A program made the translations under genes and the position numbers. Under the pieces are notes generated by a model. That model did no database searches and had not been told where the DNA came from. It worked only from the letters and a program-made list of their open reading frames with translations. From Candidatus Ligilactobacillus avistercoris (lineage in GTDB: Bacteria; Bacillota; Bacilli; Lactobacillales; Lactobacillaceae), in assembly GCA_019119415.1 (NCBI GenBank), contig DWXB01000019.1, positions 40,832-104,831 on the forward strand: a stretch of DNA of 64,000 nucleotides. The letters are read 5' to 3'. This document shows positions 38,321-47,753 of this stretch, in pieces. Within the stretch, counting starts at the first letter, position 1. Every line of letters starts with the position of its first letter.

Positions 38321-38349
38321 TTGCAAAGACCTTCCTTTTTTGATAAATT
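38321..38349 (+). promoter_or_regulatory. Promoter of the 53-codon gene
   Basis: TTGCAA (38321-38326) and TAAATT (38344-38349) with a 17-base spacer, 33 bases before the start codon. Confidence 0.55.
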
Positions 38350-38382
38350 AAAGTTGATTATGAACCAATGGAGGTGGCAGCT

Positions 38383-38544
38383 ATGACTAATAACGACGAC
38401 TTCTCACTATTAATGTCCCAGTATTTCCCGGGAAATTATGATAAACAAACCGATGAACTTTCACTTGAAGGGATAAACCCCGAAGTCCTTGATACTCTTC
38501 AAGCGATGATGGAGTTCGCTGCCGTCTCCCCAACGTTACGATAA
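38383..38544 (+). CDS. Small 53-residue acidic protein, function unknown
   Basis: Plus-strand frame from ATG at 38383 to TAA, encoding MTNNDDFSLLMSQYFPGNYD, KQTDELSLEGINPEV and LDTLQAMMEFAAVSPTLR. It has GGAGGTGG 9 bases upstream and its own promoter. The product is acidic, soluble and lacks a signal peptide. No family is recognised. It stands alone between the sortase and degV, which are both on the other strand. Confidence 0.68.
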   Translation: MTNNDDFSLLMSQYFPGNYDKQTDELSLEGINPEVLDTLQAMMEFAAVSPTLR

Positions 38545-38553
38545 TAAACTAAT

Positions 38554-38590
38554 CACCCCGAATGAACAGCCGTCCACTCGGGGATAATTT
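38554..38590. terminator. Hairpin between the 53-codon gene and degV
   Basis: CCCCGAATG and CACTCGGGG pair with one mismatch around a short loop. T runs are weak, so termination is tentative. Confidence 0.4.
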
Positions 38591-39452
38591 ATGCTTGACG
38601 ATAATCCGGGCCACACCCAACCACAATACTATCCGTCCCAAGGTATACTGCCAATGCTGGCCCCATCGGCGCACTGGACAGCTGGCATAGCGGAAATTCT
38701 TCCTTGAAAAATCCTAACCGGGCAAAGCGGCTCGTTTCATCGCCACACGTCATCACGGTAATCCGCAGCCGCGCACCAAACCGGTCATACCACGGGATTA
38801 TCCGATCACAAACTGCTTGATTAGCCCGCTTAATCCGCGACTTAGTTTCAACCGCAGTAATCTTCCCCGCCTGGTTAAACATCAGAACCGTTTTTAGCCG
38901 GCGAAGCTTATTCCCCATCACCGTTGCGCCGTTTGAAATGTATCCCATCTGAGCTAACTGACTCATCCGGTCAACAATCATCAGGGTTTGACTCTGATCA
39001 CGCATCGTTGTCAACCGCGCCACTATTTGGGCTAATGGTTGCCCCTGTTCAAGCAACCGTAACGCATACCGGACATACTGTTGCTCAGGAAGCCCCGCCG
39101 TATTCGTATCAAAAACATGGAACGTTAACCCCGGTAACTGGGAAACGCACGCCTTAACATTCGCCCCTAAACTGTTAATTCCCCCAGCAAGGTGAATAAC
39201 TAGAACATCAGTAACCCCTTCGTTTTGAAGCGCCTGAAAAACGCCTACAAGACGCTCACGGGGAATCGGTGCTGGCGTCGGCACGTTTCCTTCATCCACT
39301 GACGCGATCATCTGCTGGTAATCCAGATCGATTCCCTCCCAACAAACTTGCTGGTCAACCTGGAAAGGAAGGGGGAGCACCGTTATACCAAGTTGTTTTG
39401 CTTCCTGAGCCGTAAATCCCGCCGCACTATCAGTTACAAGTGCACATTTCAC
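38589..39452 (-). CDS. DegV family fatty-acid-binding protein
   Basis: DegV/FakB proteins bind fatty acids; FakB types present them to FakA for phosphorylation and use of exogenous lipids. This 287-residue protein starts with MKCALVTDSAAGFTAQEAKQ (the DSAA/DSTS-like site). It has GNVPTPAPIPRERLVGVF near 56, where FakB has its TSQP loop, VLVIHLAGGINSLGANV near 83 and FDTNTAGLPEQQYV near 115. The start appears to be a GTG at 39452. No FakA gene is adjacent. Confidence 0.88.
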   Translation of the reverse strand: MKCALVTDSAAGFTAQEAKQLGITVLPLPFQVDQQVCWEGIDLDYQQMIASVDEGNVPTPAPIPRERLVGVFQALQNEGVTDVLVIHLAGGINSLGANVKACVSQLPGLTFHVFDTNTAGLPEQQYVRYALRLLEQGQPLAQIVARLTTMRDQSQTLMIVDRMSQLAQMGYISNGATVMGNKLRRLKTVLMFNQAGKITAVETKSRIKRANQAVCDRIIPWYDRFGARLRITVMTCGDETSRFARLGFFKEEFPLCQLSSAPMGPALAVYLGTDSIVVGCGPDYRQA

Positions 39453-39473
39453 TTTTCGTCACCCATCCATTCG

Positions 39474-39827
39474 TTAAAGCTGTTCGTTAACAATCATCAT
39501 TCCAAGCAATCCACAAATAAAACCGCAGGCACTCATTAAGAAGTATCCTACCCCCGCTACATAGCGGCCACTATGCAATAAACCAAAAAGTTCCGTTTGG
39601 AAGGTTGAAAAGGTGGTGTATCCTCCCAGTACTCCCGTTCCAAGGAAAGCATACCAGCCCGCCTTCAATCCCCGGCCAACAAGGATTCCTAATAAAAACG
39701 CTCCTGATAAGTTTAATAGCAGGGTCGCCCACGGAAAATGATCCCATCCATGAAGCTGGAAAAAGTTTGTTACCGCAAACCGCAAAAGAGCACCAAACGC
39801 CGCGCCAAAACCAACCACGATAATCAC
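39474..39827 (-). CDS. crcB: CrcB/Fluc fluoride channel subunit
   Basis: Fluc channels export fluoride as dual-topology dimers. The 117-residue protein has four helices, with [15 protein letters not shown] at the N-terminus, the helix-2 Asn in [16 protein letters not shown], and [16 protein letters not shown] with the conserved TTFST Phe-box. It overlaps the second crcB gene by 4 bases (GTGA), so the two are co-translated and probably form a heterodimer with fixed opposite orientations. Confidence 0.92.
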   Translation of the reverse strand: MIIVVGFGAAFGALLRFAVTNFFQLHGWDHFPWATLLLNLSGAFLLGILVGRGLKAGWYAFLGTGVLGGYTTFSTFQTELFGLLHSGRYVAGVGYFLMSACGFICGLLGMMIVNEQL

Positions 39828-40198
39828 CGGTGCTCACCTCCAAGCGCCCGGGCTAGCAGGTATCCCGCCGTTACACACAAAAAACCGCCTAGCAGGCTAA
39901 TCACAACATAAATACCTGCAGTTACTTCTAAATGCGTTCCCACTAATTTAAGCGCATCAATGGTGTACGAAGAAAACGTTGTAAAGGCCCCGATAAACCC
40001 CGTTCCTAGTCCCACCGATAACCATTCGGGGAGTGGGATTCGCGTTAAAATAACATAGGTTAAAAATGATAATGCAAAGCACCCTACCAAATTCGCCGTT
40101 ACATCACCCCACAGTCCCCATAAAAGGCCGCAAAGATACCGGGCAGCTCCTCCCAGAAAGGCGCCCCCCGCAACCGCTAAGCAGTTTTTCCAGTTCAC
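39824..40198 (-). CDS. crcB: CrcB/Fluc fluoride channel subunit (paralogue)
   Basis: A 124-residue partner of the downstream crcB gene. Key features are [32 protein letters not shown] and [17 protein letters not shown], with the TTFSS motif in helix 3. Pairs of crcB genes are usual in Gram-positive bacteria, where each protein takes one fixed membrane orientation. No fluoride riboswitch is evident in the 28-base gap to the HAD gene upstream. Confidence 0.92.
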   Translation of the reverse strand: MNWKNCLAVAGGAFLGGAARYLCGLLWGLWGDVTANLVGCFALSFLTYVILTRIPLPEWLSVGLGTGFIGAFTTFSSYTIDALKLVGTHLEVTAGIYVVISLLGGFLCVTAGYLLARALGGEHR

Positions 40199-40226
40199 GT
40201 CTTACTCTTCCTCTCTCTTTGATAAC

Positions 40227-41060
40227 TTAATTAGGGTAATCACCATTCAAAACGAACCGTTCAATGACCTCTCCGACCGCACCAGCATCGTTATCTGCGG
40301 TAGTCACATAGTCGGCAAGCCGCTTAACGTCTTCCCGCCCGTTCGCAACGCAGACCCCCAGGCCGGCATCCTTAAGCATTGCCACATCATTTAAATTATC
40401 ACCAATAGCAATAATCTCTGCCGGCTTAATTCCTAAACGCTGCCCCAAAGCAACGGCCGCCTGCCCCTTGTCTGCCTCCGGGGCATTTACCTCAACGTAC
40501 ATATCCGACGAAAAGGTGATGTTGAGTGGTTCGTGAACCGTTGCGGTAATTACTTTCTGAAAGGCAAGGCGCTCCTGTTCATCAGCAAGGTAAAAAATAA
40601 TTTTCATAATGGGGGTTGCCTTTAAAAAGGATAACGCGCCCGTAACCTCTTCATAGATTACCTTTCGCCAATCAAGGTAGTCTCGATCAGCCGCCGTCAT
40701 GTTCCACACGTATAACTGATCCGCAGTGTAAACGTGGGTATCCAATCCGCGGCTCTGTGCAAGGTCAAAAAGCTGCGCGACGGTTGCGTACGGTAACCCA
40801 TTCGTAATAATAGGGTGTAACGGGTCGGCATTTGAAAATACCGCTGCGCCGTTATACGAAATAACGTACTCATCCTTCTGATCAGCCAATCCCAGGGTAT
40901 CTAGCACATAACCTAACGAACGCGCCGCCCGCCCCGTGTTGGGAACGAACTTAACGCCCCGCTCGTGCGCATCCTTAATTGCTGCAACGTTCCGCGTGGG
41001 AATCTGCGCGTTACTTCCAAGCAGTGTTTCGTCCATATCACATACAACTAACCGGTACAC
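40227..41060 (-). CDS. Cof-type HAD phosphatase
   Basis: A 277-residue haloacid dehalogenase-like hydrolase of the Cof/YkrA group. Motif I is VVCDMDETLLG (residues 5-15), motif II FVPNTGRA, motif III Lys in EADKGQAAVAL and motif IV IAIGDNLNDVAMLKDAGLGVCVANG. A type IIB cap occupies about 85-190. Such enzymes act on sugar phosphates or FMN-like substrates; the actual one is unknown. The start is a GTG at 41060 following AGGGGGAG. Confidence 0.92.
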   Translation of the reverse strand: MYRLVVCDMDETLLGSNAQIPTRNVAAIKDAHERGVKFVPNTGRAARSLGYVLDTLGLADQKDEYVISYNGAAVFSNADPLHPIITNGLPYATVAQLFDLAQSRGLDTHVYTADQLYVWNMTAADRDYLDWRKVIYEEVTGALSFLKATPIMKIIFYLADEQERLAFQKVITATVHEPLNITFSSDMYVEVNAPEADKGQAAVALGQRLGIKPAEIIAIGDNLNDVAMLKDAGLGVCVANGREDVKRLADYVTTADNDAGAVGEVIERFVLNGDYPN

Positions 41061-41093
41061 AAAAACTCCCCCTAATATTCAGTAGTTTTTATA

Positions 41094-42794
41094 CTATACT
41101 ATTCTATTCTTTTTATACCACCTAATCTTTTTAATCACTAATAAGCCAGCACCACCCAGCCACGTAATAAGGCTAATAATCATTGCACAATAATCAAAAA
41201 TGCTTAGCTGGTAATAGGCCTTAATTCTTGTATTTGCAGTCATCTGAATACCCGTTAACTTGACAGTATTTCTTCGACTAACATGATAAGCCGTAACTTT
41301 TCCGTTAACCCGCACACGTTCGTTTTGATACACAGGGACAGGCAAATCAACAGTATGAGCATTAGTAAACACCGAACCGTCATAAATTAACCCGTTCGGA
41401 ACACTATGGATATTTTTGTTAACATCCAACGCTTTCTTATGACCATTAATAATTGCAACATGGTTTTGAATATCATTAAATGACGTCATACTTTTTGCAG
41501 GCATATATTGATCTAGGTACCATTGCGGCTGAATAAGGTTATTGTTTGCAACTTGCTGACCAGTCTGTCGAAAATTACGTATTGTTGCCCACCATGGTGC
41601 AAGCAATAATATAAATAATAATAACGGACGAAAGAGCCGACCGCTTGGAACATGATGTTGTTTAACAAACAGCCAAGCCAACTTCCCGCCAACAATGGCC
41701 AATAAAAACGAAGCAACTCCAAGTCCCCTAAACGCAAATTGAATTACGCCAACAAAGGTTTTATCTAGCAGCTCCAGCGGCATTATTGTTGACGTGCATA
41801 ATACCAGCAACGTTCCTGTAATCAAACAAAATCGATCTGTTTCGTTTAAAAGACGATAAAATATAAACCCACAAATAATAATGACAAGGCCAACAAAACC
41901 GACAGTATACACATTCCCCGCAACGACTCGCGCTATACTATTATGTAACATAGCAGTAAAAATTTGATCAAAGGTTGGTGCGGTTTCTAATGGAATGGGC
42001 GAAGGCTGATTAAAACGTTGAAAATGCTCCTGTATTAAAAAAGGCCCGATAAAAATCGCTGCAGCTGCGCAAAATACAAGCACTGCTTTTATCCCAGCAA
42101 TAATTCGTGATTTCTTATTATCAAGAAACCATATCGTCCCAATAAATACTGCCATCATAAACAACACAATAATATACGTACTAAGTACATGGGATAACAT
42201 TATCGCAGCTAAACCAAAGCCTAAATATGACCAATCCTGCCATTTCCCTCGTAAAACGGCATAAAAACCATATAATGCCAATGGAAGAAAAGCCATTGCA
42301 CATGCCTCACCGTAATCAGCCCGCGTAATCATATTAATCGAAAAGTATAATCCGAAACTATAAATAATTGCTACAAAAAATGCTGGTACACGCTGATGCC
42401 AAAATTTTCGCCCAACAATATAACTTGAACCAAGAGCGACAAACATCAAAACCCCCAACGCACAATATATTCCCTTAACATAACTTCCTGTTATAATTAC
42501 AAACAATGCAAACGGAATTAACGTTACTTGCGGGTAAAATAACCCCATTGGAAAATTGATCTTGTCAAAATTAAAACTATAGAAAAAAGGATACCAGTTA
42601 CCATGGTGAATATCTTGCACCAACTCATTTATCCGGTTAAGGTGGTAAGGAATATCATCACCATAATAAACATGGCCCGTCCGAAATAACGGAAAAATAT
42701 AAATTACGCTAAGAATTGCAAATAATACAAATACACTGCAATCAATTATAAAACCTAGCCTCTTCTTATTATTTCTACTTTTTTCTGATACCAT
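41094..42794 (-). CDS. Large GT-C-like polytopic membrane protein (YfhO-like)
   Basis: A 566-residue protein with about 12 helices. Early in the sequence is YYGDDIPYHLNRINELVQDI (about residues 43-62), an acidic extracellular loop of the type that holds the catalytic Asp in GT-C glycosyltransferases. The C-terminal part (about 420-535) is a soluble extracellular domain followed by a last helix. It resembles YfhO/6-pyruvoyl-tetrahydropterin-synthase-related membrane proteins, but I assign only the fold. It is 13 bases downstream of a GtrB-like gene, which suggests joint use of a polyprenyl-phosphate sugar to decorate a wall polymer. The gene is AT-rich. Confidence 0.72.
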   Translation of the reverse strand: MVSEKSRNNKKRLGFIIDCSVFVLFAILSVIYIFPLFRTGHVYYGDDIPYHLNRINELVQDIHHGNWYPFFYSFNFDKINFPMGLFYPQVTLIPFALFVIITGSYVKGIYCALGVLMFVALGSSYIVGRKFWHQRVPAFFVAIIYSFGLYFSINMITRADYGEACAMAFLPLALYGFYAVLRGKWQDWSYLGFGLAAIMLSHVLSTYIIVLFMMAVFIGTIWFLDNKKSRIIAGIKAVLVFCAAAAIFIGPFLIQEHFQRFNQPSPIPLETAPTFDQIFTAMLHNSIARVVAGNVYTVGFVGLVIIICGFIFYRLLNETDRFCLITGTLLVLCTSTIMPLELLDKTFVGVIQFAFRGLGVASFLLAIVGGKLAWLFVKQHHVPSGRLFRPLLLFILLLAPWWATIRNFRQTGQQVANNNLIQPQWYLDQYMPAKSMTSFNDIQNHVAIINGHKKALDVNKNIHSVPNGLIYDGSVFTNAHTVDLPVPVYQNERVRVNGKVTAYHVSRRNTVKLTGIQMTANTRIKAYYQLSIFDYCAMIISLITWLGGAGLLVIKKIRWYKKNRIV

Positions 42795-42807
42795 AACCTA
42801 CCATTCC

Positions 42808-43770
42808 TCAATTAAAAAGCTTTGAAAAATCATCCTGCTCAATAATGAATCGCGGGCGATGTTTAACTTCAATAAAGACCTTCCCAACATACTCGCCAAT
42901 AACACTCAAACAAATCAACTGGACACCGCCGAGAACCCAGATTGATGTAATTAAAGACGTCCATCCCGTAACAACATGGCCTGTCAATTTACTGATCAAC
43001 GAATAAATAAAGAAAATTATTCCCACCATTACAATAAACAAGCCTAACCCCATCACCAGTTTAATCGGAGCGGTTGAAAACGACGTAATTCCGTTAACAG
43101 CAAATTTTATCATCTTCTTTAACGGGTACTTTGATTCGCCGGCAAACCTCTCTTTCCGGGCGTAATAAACCTTTGCTGTTGGGAAACCCACTAATGGGAC
43201 CATTCCTCTTAAGAAGAGGTTTTGTTCTTTCATTTTAAGAAGTGCTTCAACTGCTCGTTTACTCATTAACCGATAATCAGCCGAATTAGGAACCAACTCA
43301 ACTCCTAACTTCCCCATTAAACTATAGAAAGCCAATGCTGTGCGGCGCTTAAAAGCGCTATCCGTATCCCGGTTATTTCGAACACCATAAACAACATCGT
43401 AACCCGCATGGTACTGATCAACCATCTCGTTAATAGCATTAACATCATCCTGTAAATCAGCGTCAATCGTGATCATGATATCAGAGTGTTTAGAGGCTAC
43501 CGTTAGTCCCGCCACCAGAGCATTTTGATGACCATAATTACGGCTAAATTTGATTCCCGTAACATAGCCAAATTCTTGTTCATATTTTTGAATAAGGGGC
43601 CACGTTTTATCATGACTTCCATCGTCAACGAATAATAGCTTACTGTTAGCAGCAACCTTCTTTTCAGCTACTAGTCCCTGTAAGATTCCACCCAGTTCTT
43701 TGACTGTTTCCGGTAAAACTTCTTCTTCGTTATAACAAGGGACAACTACTGTTAATATGTCATTACCCAT
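42808..43770 (-). CDS. GT2 polyprenyl-phosphate glycosyltransferase (GtrB/CsbB-like)
   Basis: A 320-residue enzyme. The GT-A domain has LTVVVPCYNEEEVLPETV at the N-terminus, ITIDADLQDDVNAINEMV with the metal-binding DAD near 100, GVRNNRDTDSAFKR and FLRGMVPLVGFPTA. Two C-terminal helices (about 233-260 and 270-292) anchor it. This is the DPM1/GtrB/CsbB class, which makes undecaprenyl-phosphate sugars on the cytoplasmic face. The GT-C-like gene follows. The matching flippase GtrA may be the gene at 60626-61066, 17 kb away. Confidence 0.9.
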   Translation of the reverse strand: MGNDILTVVVPCYNEEEVLPETVKELGGILQGLVAEKKVAANSKLLFVDDGSHDKTWPLIQKYEQEFGYVTGIKFSRNYGHQNALVAGLTVASKHSDIMITIDADLQDDVNAINEMVDQYHAGYDVVYGVRNNRDTDSAFKRRTALAFYSLMGKLGVELVPNSADYRLMSKRAVEALLKMKEQNLFLRGMVPLVGFPTAKVYYARKERFAGESKYPLKKMIKFAVNGITSFSTAPIKLVMGLGLFIVMVGIIFFIYSLISKLTGHVVTGWTSLITSIWVLGGVQLICLSVIGEYVGKVFIEVKHRPRFIIEQDDFSKLFN

Positions 43771-43793
43771 TAGAATAACCTCTTCTTTAAAAA

Positions 43794-44522
43794 TTACTTA
43801 CTACTCCGTATTCGGTGAACAACCAGCGTAATCACAACTGCCACCACAACGATGCACCCAAAGAGTGGTGCCGGGATCTCAATTCCAATCTGTGGAATTG
43901 TTAAAAACAATTTGATTCCAATAACGATAATCAGCGCATACGCCATTACTTCCAGCTCAGGAACCAATTCCATTAACCGCATAATTACTTCAGCAATCCC
44001 CCGCATCGCAAGGATACCGATCATCCCACCAATCAAAACAATTACGGGGTTAGGCGAAATTGCCAGTGACGCTAAGATTGAATCGACGGAAAATACCAAG
44101 TCCATTAATTCAATTGAAACAATTACCGACCAAAAGAGCGGTAATATCCGGCGCCGCGGACGGGTTCTTTTTTTATGACTAGGGCGCACCATATGGTAAA
44201 AATGGCTCCCCGCGAGATAAAGGAGATACCCTGCGCCAAGCACCTTAATCTCCCAAAAATTAATTAGGTACGCACCGACCCCAATCAAAATAAACCGAAA
44301 CAGGTAAGCTCCGCCTAAGCCGTAAAACAGGGATTTCTCCTGCTCCTTCTTCGTCGGTAATTTCCTTGTCTGGGCCGCCAACACAATGGCGTTATCCACC
44401 GATAGGAGGCATTCAATAACAACCAGCGATAGAATCGTTAACCAATCTTGCGCTGAACTAATTACCGTAGCCCAATTATGAAGATCAAAAAAGGGGCCGT
44501 AAAGGTGCTCTAAAAGTGACAA
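43794..44522 (-). CDS. TerC family membrane protein
   Basis: A 242-residue protein with about seven helices. The TerC signature pair is clear: VVIECLLSVDNAIVLAAQ near residue 35 and DLVFSVDSILASLAIS near 142, each with an acidic residue within the membrane. TerC proteins have been linked to metal (manganese) export and secretion-linked metalation. The start is a TTG at 44522. It is 23 bases upstream of the glycosyltransferase gene but functionally unrelated as far as can be seen. Confidence 0.92.
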   Translation of the reverse strand: MSLLEHLYGPFFDLHNWATVISSAQDWLTILSLVVIECLLSVDNAIVLAAQTRKLPTKKEQEKSLFYGLGGAYLFRFILIGVGAYLINFWEIKVLGAGYLLYLAGSHFYHMVRPSHKKRTRPRRRILPLFWSVIVSIELMDLVFSVDSILASLAISPNPVIVLIGGMIGILAMRGIAEVIMRLMELVPELEVMAYALIIVIGIKLFLTIPQIGIEIPAPLFGCIVVVAVVITLVVHRIRSSK

Positions 44523-44564
44523 TCACATCTTCCTTTCACGTTAATTTACTATCATTTTAGCATA

Positions 44565-45401
44565 TCACCGGAACAGTTGAAGAACATCGCCGGTAAACGT
44601 ACTCCGGACAACCTGTAAGGTTACAAAGGCATGTGGATCAATTGTGGTAATTAACGTCATGATTTGGGTTAAATCCTGCCGCTCGCACACACAATAAATC
44701 ACCTGCTTGCGTTGGCCGCTCTTGTAACCATGACCATCTAAAAGGGTGACTCCCCGGTGGGTCAGCTGATTCAATGCTCCCGCCAATTCGTCCGCATGGT
44801 CCGAAACAATCATGATGCACCGCTTTTCGACAAGCCGAGCCAATACTCTGTTAAGGACAACCGCCGAAACATATAGCTCTATGATGGTGAGCAGCATGTT
44901 TTCCCAACCAATCACCATTACCGATGGAAGGGCGACTGCCAAATCAAAGAACAGCATCGCATTTCCCGTTGCAACGCCCAAATACCGGTTACAAATTCGT
45001 GCTAGGATTGTACTTCCTGCAATTGTTCCGTCCCCCTGCATAATTACTCCGATGGCAATTCCCATCAAAACACCGCCAATTAAAGCTGCAACGAGCGATT
45101 CATGTAGCGGTAACCGAACTTCGTGAAAAACGCGTAAGGCAACCGTCATCACCGCAATCGCATAACACGTCCACCCGACAGTTTGCCGGTCGAGGTACCG
45201 CCACCCCACGACTAGTAGAATGCCGTTTAAAACAAAGTTAGTTAGGCTAGGAGCAACGTGGAATAAGTAATATCCCAACGTCATCAATCCGGAAACACCG
45301 CCTTCGCCAATATGATTGGCCAGTAACAGGCAATCCATCGCAACGGCGTACAGAACTCCCCCGCCCGTAATCAAACAAACGTTTTTCATCCAATGCTTCA
45401 T
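44565..45401 (-). CDS. YitT family membrane protein
   Basis: A 278-residue protein with five N-terminal helices, GGVLYAVAMDCLLLANHIGEGGVSGLMTLG being the DUF161 start, followed by a soluble DUF2179 domain (about 205-278, IMIVSDHADELAGALNQLTHRGVTLLDG). The function of the family is not settled. I prefer the ATG at 45401, because GGGGGA lies 5 bases upstream and overlaps the earlier in-frame ATG at 45413. Confidence 0.88.
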   Translation of the reverse strand: MKHWMKNVCLITGGGVLYAVAMDCLLLANHIGEGGVSGLMTLGYYLFHVAPSLTNFVLNGILLVVGWRYLDRQTVGWTCYAIAVMTVALRVFHEVRLPLHESLVAALIGGVLMGIAIGVIMQGDGTIAGSTILARICNRYLGVATGNAMLFFDLAVALPSVMVIGWENMLLTIIELYVSAVVLNRVLARLVEKRCIMIVSDHADELAGALNQLTHRGVTLLDGHGYKSGQRKQVIYCVCERQDLTQIMTLITTIDPHAFVTLQVVRSTFTGDVLQLFR

Positions 45402-45415
45402 TTTATCCCCCATAA

Positions 45416-45447
45416 TAAAAATACCGACACTCCCCGCGCCGGTAAGA
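45416..45447 (-). terminator. Terminator between the XRE gene and yitT
   Basis: On the minus strand TACCGGCGC and GTGTCGGTA pair with G-T pairs, followed by TTTTTA, directly after the XRE stop. Confidence 0.65.
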
Positions 45448-45449
45448 TT

Positions 45450-45845
45450 CTATTCAAGTGGTAACGTCACTTCGTCCGGCGATTGCACCCTATCCCGGTC
45501 ATCCCGACCGTGTAGGTATCCCTTAATAAGGGCGTATAGCTCCGCCCGTTCCTTGGCCGTTAACGTCTTTCCGTTAAAACGTAACTGGGTTTCACCAGCA
45601 AATAAATCCTCTAATTCAACGGCCGCTGGTTGAAAGCCACTCAAATAATCAACGGAAACACCAAAGAAGGTTGCTAACTTTCGTACTTCAAGGTATGACG
45701 GCGTGTTCGTTCCCCGTTCCCAGCTTCCGATTTGCGGGCCGGTGTTGGGATGACCGTCATCGATCTCCCGGTTTAACTGTGCTGCTAACGCTGGTAGGGA
45801 TAACCCCCGTCCCTTCCGTAGCGCCCGTAATCGTTCTGGAAACAT
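45450..45845 (-). CDS. XRE family regulator
   Basis: A 131-residue protein with an N-terminal Cro/C1 helix-turn-helix (RLRALRKGRGLSLPALAAQLNRE, then GSWERGTNTPSYLEVRKLATFFGVSVDYLSG, about residues 4-66). The rest is an acidic-basic region of unknown function (ELEDLFAGETQLRFNGKTLTAKERAELYALIKGYL). It lies 13 bases after the last EPS glycosyltransferase, so it may be transcribed at the end of that operon. Confidence 0.87.
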   Translation of the reverse strand: MFPERLRALRKGRGLSLPALAAQLNREIDDGHPNTGPQIGSWERGTNTPSYLEVRKLATFFGVSVDYLSGFQPAAVELEDLFAGETQLRFNGKTLTAKERAELYALIKGYLHGRDDRDRVQSPDEVTLPLE

Positions 45846-45858
45846 CTAATCACCCCGT

Positions 45859-46836
45859 TTAATCATTCCTTCGTTTCATCCTGTATAACTTATGGTACAC
45901 TCCCGGAAACGTTTTAATCAAGATGAAGGAGGCTGCATATTTCCAGGGTAACCGTTTAAGTACCCCCGGATTTAACGATAATTTCCGCAGCTTCTTACGG
46001 GTATCACGGCTCGTCCATTGACCACCCAACCTCAACTGATGATGAATAAAATGAAGTGCTGTTCGGAAATAAAACGCAGTCCAAACATCGGTAGGGAGAA
46101 CTATTCCCACCTGTTTCATTAGTTCCTGGACCGCCGTAACGTACCACTTAAATTTTTCACCGAGATGCTTATCATACGTATACGTTGTTGAACCCTCGTG
46201 CTTATAAAGATCATACAGTGGCTGCTCAACCCATTTAATCTGTTGCGGCGAACAATGCGTTAGGTATTGGAGAACAAAAAACGAATCTTCGTAGAAATTA
46301 TTTCCCCGGAAATGAATTCCATTTTGCGTAATAACATCCGTACGAAAAAGTTTATTCCATAAACCCATATCCACCTCTTGATTCTGACACAAAAAATGAA
46401 TAATTAAGTTTTTAATAGTATCCGCCTGCTGTAACATACTCCTCGCTTCGATTTCCACGTGGTTAGGAAAAATTTTTTTGATCCCACAAACAGCTAACAG
46501 TTGATCACCAATTACCCCGGCCAACCGATCCAACATGCCCTGCTCGATTTGATCATCGCTATCAATGAAAATGACGTAACTCGCTCCATCCCCGATGGCC
46601 TCATCAAGTCCTTTCTGGCGAGCAGCCGCCTGCCCTTGGGATTCCTGCTGAAACAGATGAACATTTCCCGACTGACCGTACAGCTTTTTAATTACCTCAA
46701 CTGATTGGTCCGTTGAGCCATCATCAACCAGGTAAATATCCCCCTGTTGCATACACTTCTCGGCTAATATTCCATCCACACACCGCTGAATGGTCGTAGC
46801 CGCGTTATACACCGGAATGATTACAGCAATGTTCAC
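45859..46836 (-). CDS. GT2 family glycosyltransferase
   Basis: A 325-residue enzyme starting MNIAVIIPVYNAATTIQRCV. It has IYLVDDGSTDQSVEVI near 35 and VIFIDSDDQIEQGML with the DxD site near 88, then WNKLFRTDVI and FYEDSFFVLQYL. This is a standard GT-A inverting enzyme adding a residue to the repeat unit on the cytoplasmic face. Donor and acceptor cannot be predicted. It is 2 bases after the GT14 gene in the EPS operon. Confidence 0.9.
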   Translation of the reverse strand: MNIAVIIPVYNAATTIQRCVDGILAEKCMQQGDIYLVDDGSTDQSVEVIKKLYGQSGNVHLFQQESQGQAAARQKGLDEAIGDGASYVIFIDSDDQIEQGMLDRLAGVIGDQLLAVCGIKKIFPNHVEIEARSMLQQADTIKNLIIHFLCQNQEVDMGLWNKLFRTDVITQNGIHFRGNNFYEDSFFVLQYLTHCSPQQIKWVEQPLYDLYKHEGSTTYTYDKHLGEKFKWYVTAVQELMKQVGIVLPTDVWTAFYFRTALHFIHHQLRLGGQWTSRDTRKKLRKLSLNPGVLKRLPWKYAASFILIKTFPGVYHKLYRMKRRND

Positions 46837-46838
46837 TA

Positions 46839-47744
46839 TTAGCCCTCCTTTATTAATGACAGTAAATATTGAACCGGTTCCGCATTAACACGAACATCAA
46901 ACTTTCGTGCAAACAACGCATCCGGTTGCCGTTCGTATTCTTTTAAATCCGTAGCTGTCACCAACGTCGGATTATGATCTTGCCACTTGTACCGCCGAAG
47001 AATAGAATCACGGTAATTACTATGCCGGTACACCCGTTTATAAAACGGCGAATTATACAGCCACGTAGCAACGAACACTTCGTCAACGCAATAACCGTAC
47101 CTGCAAAAACGAAGAATTGCTTGTCGTTGATTATTTAAATACGTTGCAAAATCCGCTGGGATACTGAACCAGTTTGCCCCGCTCTTAATCGTTAAGTTAC
47201 TCTTCCTTGTTCGCGAGACTCCCAGGTAGTGCTGGAGCAGTGCAATCCCAAAATCAACATATTTTAACCCGCGACGTCCCTTGATAAAGGATCGACCTTT
47301 CCCCACATACTTTTGAAACGGGTGAAAAACATCATACCGTAAACTAAACCGTAGTGGATTCTCATCATGTTTTTCATCGTTACAATCAACAAAAATTTGG
47401 CCCTTATGTTTTTCGAAGAAGGCCATGATTTCACTCATCGACTTAATCGGTAGATCCTGGCCGGATAACAAGTGGAAATAATCATATTCTCCTTGCTGTA
47501 ACGCTTCCTGTAACAGGTTCATCTCAGCCAGAACCTGGGTATAATCGCCCCACGTCACCCTAATTCGCGGAATAAATGTCACCCGTGACCGACGACACAC
47601 CCCAGTAAAGGCGCTCTCGTCAAAGGTGGTATCCGCCTTATCAACGTGGACGTAAATATCACAATCCTGATGATCCAACAACTGAAGGAGCACGCGAAGT
47701 TGATCATGATGCTGGTATGCGGTAATTAAAAAAGCATGTTTCAT
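46839..47744 (-). CDS. GT14 family glycosyltransferase (core-2/I-branching type)
   Basis: A 301-residue protein of the family with beta-1,6-N-acetylglucosaminyltransferases and related enzymes. It reads KHAFLITAYQHHDQLRVLLQLLD, then YVHVDKADTTFDES, VTWGDYTQVLAEMNLLQEAL and YFHLLSGQDLPIKSMSEI (signature SGQDLP near 95), with GANWFSIPADFATYL and YCVDEVFVATWLYNS later. Bacterial members occur in many EPS clusters. The sugar is not predictable. It lies 9 bases behind the wzy-like gene. Confidence 0.88.
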   Translation of the reverse strand: MKHAFLITAYQHHDQLRVLLQLLDHQDCDIYVHVDKADTTFDESAFTGVCRRSRVTFIPRIRVTWGDYTQVLAEMNLLQEALQQGEYDYFHLLSGQDLPIKSMSEIMAFFEKHKGQIFVDCNDEKHDENPLRFSLRYDVFHPFQKYVGKGRSFIKGRRGLKYVDFGIALLQHYLGVSRTRKSNLTIKSGANWFSIPADFATYLNNQRQAILRFCRYGYCVDEVFVATWLYNSPFYKRVYRHSNYRDSILRRYKWQDHNPTLVTATDLKEYERQPDALFARKFDVRVNAEPVQYLLSLIKEG

Positions 47745-47753
47745 ATTAATTCC

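Noticed and set aside
38589..40226. A fluoride riboswitch upstream of the crcB pair
   Set aside because: Only 28 bases separate the upstream HAD gene from crcB and no riboswitch core is recognisable.
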